Assembly: GCA_029207755.1 (NCBI GenBank)
Contig: JARCOQ010000003.1
Location: forward strand, 91,404,646-91,468,645
DNA: 64,000 nt
Direction: 5' to 3'
Source: Chamaea fasciata
Taxonomy: Eukaryota; Chordata; Aves; Passeriformes; Sylviidae
Below are positions 58,095 through 64,000 of the stretch, one piece after another. The position numbers and the translations under genes are program-made. The notes under the pieces are model-generated. The model had not been told where the DNA came from and made no database searches. It saw nothing but the letters and a program-made list of their open reading frames with translations. The stretch's first letter is position 1. Every line of letters starts with the position of its first letter.

Positions 58095-61000
58095 GTGTGC
58101 ATTACAAGTGTCTGGTGCTCTTTCAATATAAATGAGCTCTTCTTTGAACATCTTTAACTGAAGGTCTTAACTCTTGAGGATAACTATTTCAAATCCCTGC
58201 CAGTAGTTCCTTGCCAAAGACCTTCATCTCCTCTTTGATTGCACAGGAAAAGTAGGTCTCTAATTTGGCTCCTCTCACAGACCCTGCTAAAGCCAGACAT
58301 TTACAGTTTTTAGGTGTTGAGCGGAAAAGGTCACTGACCTTCAAAATTTATTTAAAAATTCACATTCTTCCTTCCTTACATCTTTTCTGGAGTTACTCCA
58401 TATTTAAAAAAAAATCTTTTGGGATACCTGTCTTATGTCTCTTCTAGAACTACATTCGAACAAATTTCAGTTTTCTCAGTAATTTTCAATATTGAGAATT
58501 AAACACAAAGTAAATGATAATTCTTGTCTTGTGGAAAAAACAGTATTCAGTGATATGTCCCAAAGTTTGTAGAAAGGGTTTTCTATGAAAACCATCACAT
58601 TGGCTACCTCAAAATGCTCTTTTTATCACTATTTTAGAAGAGTTCTTTGAAATTAAAAGATTCTCTGAACTTGCACTCTAGTAAACTAGAATTCTCTTTT
58701 AAAACCAACCCACAAGGAACACAAACACATCAGAAATTAATTTAAACCAGGAAGCATTCCTAACAGAAATTTCTTAGAAATATTTACTCAGTGATAATTT
58801 TTACATTTATTTCCTTCCAACTGTGCCGTAAGGTCAGATTTAATTATGAATAAGCTTTAAACAGAACAGAGAATCAGGCATAATTTTCATTTTCTTTAAA
58901 CATAACCAAGGCACAAGTCCTTTAAGCTCTTGTTTCTGCTTCTAGCCTTTTGAGAGTTCCTCTAATGAAATGCAGAAAGAAAGGGATGCTATTGCCTTAG
59001 TGTTCATTAATAGTAGAAACTAAGCTGGCATTGGGGACTAACATGCTTCCCTGTTTTCCATGGAGGTCTTTCACTGTTCAACTCTGCAGAGATATTAACT
59101 GTAACAGGAAAGATACTTTTTAGGCCTTTTAGTAAGTACTGATAGAGTATCCTTTGGTGAGGTTACACATCAGTAACATCAGCAGTCACACAGCTGTCTG
59201 ATGAGGGCCTCTGGATCCTATTGAAAACTGTATTAAACCCTCCCATGTTGTTATGAATATTTTTTCAATCATTATGAAACAAAATCTGAGGGATAACTGA
59301 GTCAGAAAAGGGTTTGTTGGAAAGAGCCAGGGAATGCTAGAGGAACATTCCTTTTTTGTTTTGTATTACACACTGCAGTTTCAAATAATTCTCCAGTATA
59401 TTTTGCTGATACCATTGACAGTAGAGTACAAAACTGTCATAAGAAATCTTGAGCAATTACATCACTGCATTGCATCAGTTCTGGGATTTTTTTTTTCCTG
59501 AGAATTTTGCTGTGCTTTTATGTATGACTATGAGTAGTTCATTGCTCAACTTTTTCTTTTGCTGTTTCTCTAAGTATGAATTGGAAGACATATCCAAAAG
59601 TGTGAAATTGTTCTATCTTCATTCAGTTTTATAATACATTTATACCAGAGGGAGAGTCTGACTCTTATATGTAGGTCCCTACAGGGAGTCAGACATTTAC
59701 CTATGTCTTATTTCTTGAACTTCCTTGAATGGCATTTCAGATGCAAGGAATAATATAATATGCATTACTTATCGTATTGGTGACTATCAAATGAAGTTAT
59801 TTGAAATCCTAGAACTGATAATAGAAGTTGTCAATCACATCTACCATTCAGCTTTAGTTTTAATGAAAATTGACATCTAAAATTGACTTTTACTGAGGCT
59901 ATTCCTGCTGACATTTATTGCTACTCATAATTTTGCCATGGTTTTTATACTTCCTTGCATCATTTGGTATTCTCTATCTGTAAGTATAGCCAAAAATCTT
60001 GTGAAGAAAAATTATTGATGTTTAATTACATTTTTAGTACATATTTGCATAATTCAGTCTCAAAATAAAATTGTAGGACTTGTAGAAGCACAAATTATTT
60101 ATGAAAATAAACAGTGGAATTTACCAATTCTTTGCTGAAATCAGTTTCATCAGACACCTGTTTCTGCAATGACAGGATCCATTACTTTTGTAATTTTCAC
60201 CACATTCTTCACTGAAGTAAACAAAATACAAATGTTCAGGTTCAAGCTAAGATTTATATTTTTTGTATTTTTTTTCGAAATGAAACTAAATGAGTATGTA
60301 ATGCTTAATGGAGTAGGAGGCATAGATCAGGCATAAAATACAAGGTTGGTTAGTTTTTGAAAATAGGTTGAAGTTAATATTTTTTGTAGTGAATGACTTC
60401 TGCTTTCCACACCTTTTGTTGCGTAGAGATGTATTTTCATGAGCAGTTTGCGTGAAATGTCAAATCTTTGTCAAATCTTTGACATCTAAATTTTCTCTCA
60501 GACCAGCATTTTTCACTTCAAGACAAAAACTCATCTCCAAACAAATTTGTTGAAATATTTTTAGGTCTACCTATATCAGATTTCTTTCCAAAGCTGAGAA
60601 GAAATGATTCATCTCTACTATGTTATGTTTCTTAAATAACATTGCCTTTACAGATACTTCAGCATCAGAAAAACAGTAATTTGCATCCACATTTCTAGCT
60701 ACTTTGCTTGAGATGCTCTCTTTTGCTTGCAGGTCAGGAGAATTGCTTCAATTTTTATTTTTTAAAATTTTTTTTTCCTGTATGATACACACTTTCTCCA
60801 GAGCTGAAAGTGAAAAAAAACCAAGATGTTGCATTGATTTCCCTTTGATTTTTCCATCTTTGAGCTGGTGTTTAAGTTTCCTCATGCTTCAGATGTGTCA
60901 GTTGAATCTTCTGTGGCAAGGGAATTGGCAGTGTTTTCCCAGTCATTGTGCATGTGTCATGCTGACACAAGCCAGCATGAAAACTACTGTGTCAGAATCT

Positions 61001-61133
61001 GTCATGGGGGAAGATGTAAATACTTTTCAGCAACTCCATTCACTACATGTAACACTCAAACAGAGGCTTTCCTTCTTTTTTTCATTAGATTTGAACCTAT
61101 AGGAGTAATAAACAAAACATTGTTTGAGAATAT

Positions 61134-61728
61134 AATCAATCAATCATTTCAGTTGGAAAAGACTTCAAAAATCATAGAGGCCAATGCTTTACTGAACACC
61201 ACCTTGTCAACTAAACTATAGCACTAAGAGCCACATCCGGTCACTTCTTGAACATTTTCAGGGATGGCATTCCCACCAACCCTGCTGGGCAGCCTGTTCT
61301 GATGCCTGACTGCCTCTTTGAGCAAAGAAATTCTTCCTGATGTCTAGCCTGAACCTCCCTTGGCACAGCTTGAGCCCATTTCCTCTTCTACTGGCACTGG
61401 TTGCTTAGGAAAAGAGGCTGACTCCAACCTGGCTACCGCCTCCTCTCAGGCAGTTCTAGGGAGTGATAAGGTCTGATAAGGTCCTTCCTGAGCCTCTTTT
61501 TCTCCAGGCTAAACACCCCCACCTCCCTCAGCTGCTCCTCATGGACTTGTGCTCCAGATCCTTCACCAGCTCCATTGCCCTTCTCAGGACTCACTCCAGC
61601 CCCTCAATGTCTTTTTCATAGTGAGGGGCCCAGAACTGGACACAGGATTTGAGTTGCAGCTTCCCCAGTGTCAATCATGGCCCTCGTCCTGCTGATCGTG
61701 CTATTTTTGATATAGGAAATCAACCCAT
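61134..61728 (-). mobile_element. CR1 LINE, 5'-truncated copy
   Basis: The plus strand starts with AATCAATCAATCATTTCAG (tail repeat of an AATC-type subfamily), followed by 'TTGGAAAAGACTTCAAAAAT' and 'GGGATGGCATTCCCACCAAC', which are reverse complements of the CR1 3' UTR. 'CTGCCTCTTTGAGCAAAGAA', 'CTAGCCTGAACCTCCCTTGG', 'GCTCCTCATGGACTTGTGCT' and 'CAGAACTGGACACAGGATTT' follow, reading on the minus strand into the end of ORF2. It differs in tail type from the other copies, so it belongs to another CR1 subfamily. Inactive. Confidence 0.92.
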
Positions 61729-64000
61729 ATATTCTCCAATCCTTAGTGTGAAACCAATAGCTACATGTGTATAATGAGAAATTTAGGGATACAGTGGTGG
61801 ATGCATTTGCCCTTGAATTGGAACAGCAGCAGCTGTCAACAAAGGGACTGTTAAATCAGTGGAGACTAACACACGGTTTCCCACAAAAAGTTGCTTCTTT
61901 TGAGGAGAGTTGTTGAGTAAAAAAGGGCCCCAAGATCACACACCTCTTTTAAAATGATTGAAAAGTGAACAATTTTAGTTGTACATATTAATAGACAAAT
62001 TCTCTTTGTAACAGGGGTCATGCTCCTAAACTTTCCAGACTTCTTAATGAGATTTGTTTTTTTTTCTACACATAGGTTGAAGCATTTTTCTTGATTTGCA
62101 GGAGAGGGGCAGTTGTACCAATGCTTTTATGAAATTGCAGCCATTATGAAATTCTGCTTTGCCAGTATTTGCAAATCTAGATGACAAATTCAAACCCATT
62201 AGCACTTTTCTCATATATTTTACTCCAGGTTCATTTAGCTCTCCATGACACTCGCTCTTCCAGCAACCTCTTCCATGGCCATTATGAACTTCCAGCTAGT
62301 CAAGTGTGTTCCAGCCAAGCTGGGAATTGCATCATTCACTGCTGACCCGCTTAGGAGTGGATTCTTGCAAGTCAGTCCTGCATTCTTATTGACAAGAAAG
62401 ATTTAAGAGCATGAATATTGTCTAACTACAAAAACCTTAAATCTACCATTTTGAACATAGACATCAGATTTTCATCAAGCCATTCATTTAGAACCAGTAC
62501 TGGCTGGTTATTATAAATAGAAATAGATAAATAAATTAAACTAGAAAGCCTGATTATATCTCATACAGAGAAGAAAAGCCTTCCCAGAACACAGAAAGCA
62601 TAGAATGCTCACATGGCTCCTTTGCGTCTTCAGACAAATTCAGATCAATTAGTCCTCAGAATGCTGCCTTTCAAGTAATCTTATTATCTTATTCTCCACA
62701 CCCCCCCCCCCCCCAATATTCCTCTAAAGCAATTTGCAAACTTTTGGGTTTTTTTACCATTTCAGCCATCAGTAGAATTACAGTTGTTTGAGTTTATGGG
62801 GAGAAGACTCTTCCATAGTTTTAATGCTGTGCCTTTTGTTAAAAATATCCTTAAATACAGAACAAAGTCATTATTGCTCATTTAGGTTTCCTCTCTGAAA
62901 AAGAGAATCAAAAAAATAAAACAATGAAAATAAAAACCAGAGACCTTGGACAAATATACATAGCAAAATCCCCTTGTTACAAAGATGGTAGAAGAACTAC
63001 AAGAAATACAGCACAGATTGTAGTCAAAACAGTTTATTTGCATCATCTAAACCATTTGTTTCTGATTTCCTTTATGACTTTAAAGAATTTTGTTGAGTTT
63101 GCCAGGGTTTCTTGTATAATAGGCTCACTTTTCTGCTCTTTATGTTCTAAGGATGATACCAAAGTGGTAAAAAAGAGAAGGATTTCTTTTCTAACCTTCT
63201 GACTTTTCAACCAGTTAACTAGTTAGTTAGTTAGCTAGTGCTTTTCATAGTGCCTGAATTACAGTCATTTTTCACTCCCCACTTTTCTTCTCATTCTGCC
63301 ATTTCCTTTTATTCATTAACTCAGCAAGTACAGAAGCAGTTTCTAGAGTTGATCCAGTTATTTGTTCTTAGGATCCCCAGAAGGCCATCCACCCATAGAC
63401 TGGACAAAGCCAGACCTGCCTTCCAGCTCTTATAAGCCAAATACACTCAACTAGGTGTATCAGTAGGCTTCTGTATTCATTGTTTAAATACGTTGCTAAG
63501 TTTTGCATTTTCTTCATAGCATTTTTATCTCTACAAGAGTGGAAACAGAAAAAGAAGAAGCATTCTGATAATTTTTTTGCTTATCTCTTTTAGCTTAGCA
63601 GAATCTTTATTGCACATATATGATTTTTCTACCATTATCTAAAGTGGATGAAATTTGTAGCTCAAAATAAATCAAAATATCTTACATCAGTTAGCTTTTT
63701 TATTTTATTTTTTTTTAAATCTTGCAACTAATCCCACATAATTTACATCGTAAGAAATTGGAGGACACCATATTGTTATGAAGTAATTAAACAGTCCAAT
63801 AATTGGGCTGTTTATTTCAGATATGAGTGAAATATTCACAGATTAAATAATTAATTGACTTCGGTTTCAGTATTCATTTCTCTCATTAGACATTACAATA
63901 ATTTCTTCACATTCTTATAATGAATTTTAAGTCAGAGTGCTACAGCAGATATATTTTTCTGTGTGAACAGATTTGGAGGGTGATTTTCATAAGTACAAAT
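61729..64000. other. No gene recognised
   Basis: AT-rich DNA to the window end. It contains a poly(C) tract, listed separately, and a short (TTAG)n run at 63221-63234. The 92-codon frame at 62924-63202 is not recognised. Confidence 0.5.
62701..62714 (+). repeat. Poly(C) tract, 14 C
   Basis: Fourteen consecutive C, preceded by CACA. Mononucleotide C runs of this length are uncommon in such AT-rich DNA and prone to length errors in sequencing. Confidence 0.95.

Larger units (their letters stand above)
53367..61133. other. No gene recognised; holds two candidate exons
   Basis: About 7.8 kb of AT-rich DNA. Small repeats are (CTTTTAT)3 at 53629-53649 and an 11-base tandem duplication GTCAAATCTTT at 60459-60480. 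The longest frame (132 codons at 60704-61102) overlaps another frame and is not recognised. A minor inverted repeat GTCTGACTC / GAGTCAGAC lies at 59656-59664 and 59686-59694. Confidence 0.5.

Noticed and set aside
1..64000. CRISPR arrays, operons, prophage or plasmid features
   Set aside because: No regularly spaced repeats and no closely packed long frames exist; the repeat content is that of a bird nuclear genome.

Overview
The window looks like non-coding nuclear DNA from a bird, most probably a songbird (passerine). No prokaryotic gene organisation, no convincing protein-coding gene and no rRNA or intact tRNA gene is visible. The DNA is AT-rich, open reading frames are short and mostly unremarkable, and the only strongly recognisable content is retroelement remains. 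Five copies are of the avian CR1 LINE type. One tRNA-derived SINE carries a CR1-like tail, as in TguSINE1 of the zebra finch lineage. There are several solo LTRs of avian endogenous retroviruses. The SINE and the LTR families are the basis for the passerine assignment; this rests on remembered family sequences, not on a database search.

Layout. Positions 1-3.9 kb hold only low-complexity tracts. A 3'-terminal CR1 copy lies on the minus strand at about 3.95-4.82 kb, followed by a much older CR1-type fragment at 5.2-5.6 kb. From 8.7 to 10.66 kb there is an ancient, very degraded minus-strand LINE resembling the L3/CR1 group of amniotes. It is split by a solo LTR (10033-10563) with exact TGTAGT...ACTACA ends. 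A plus-strand CR1 lies at 11.76-12.44 kb. A large LTR (17885-18832, plus strand) is the first of four copies of one family; the others are at 28636-29733 and 50021-50843 (both minus) and a short plus-strand stub at 53283-53366. An exceptional perfect 25-bp inverted repeat with a 5-nt loop sits at 20847-20901. It is followed by a further LTR (about 21.09-21.53 kb) and the SINE (21535-21669). Smaller CR1 tails are at 23.3 and 26.2 kb. A different, ERVK-like solo LTR is at 31606-32155. A GC-rich, sharply bounded block of about 1 kb at 40.44-41.46 kb could not be classified. The last CR1 copy is at 61.13-61.73 kb.

Genes. The window is best read as intergenic DNA or the interior of large introns. 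A few segments have good splice-site-like borders and stay open in one frame (about 21.79, 24.86, 51.61, 54.29 and 58.02 kb), but their reading phases do not join into one protein. They could be exons of a long non-coding RNA or chance. A 66-codon minus-strand frame at 19287-19487 begins with a signal-peptide-like stretch and is the only reading frame with protein-like character; it is not recognised. The longest open frames (215 and 170 codons) lie antisense to an LTR and in the GC-rich block and are not considered genes.
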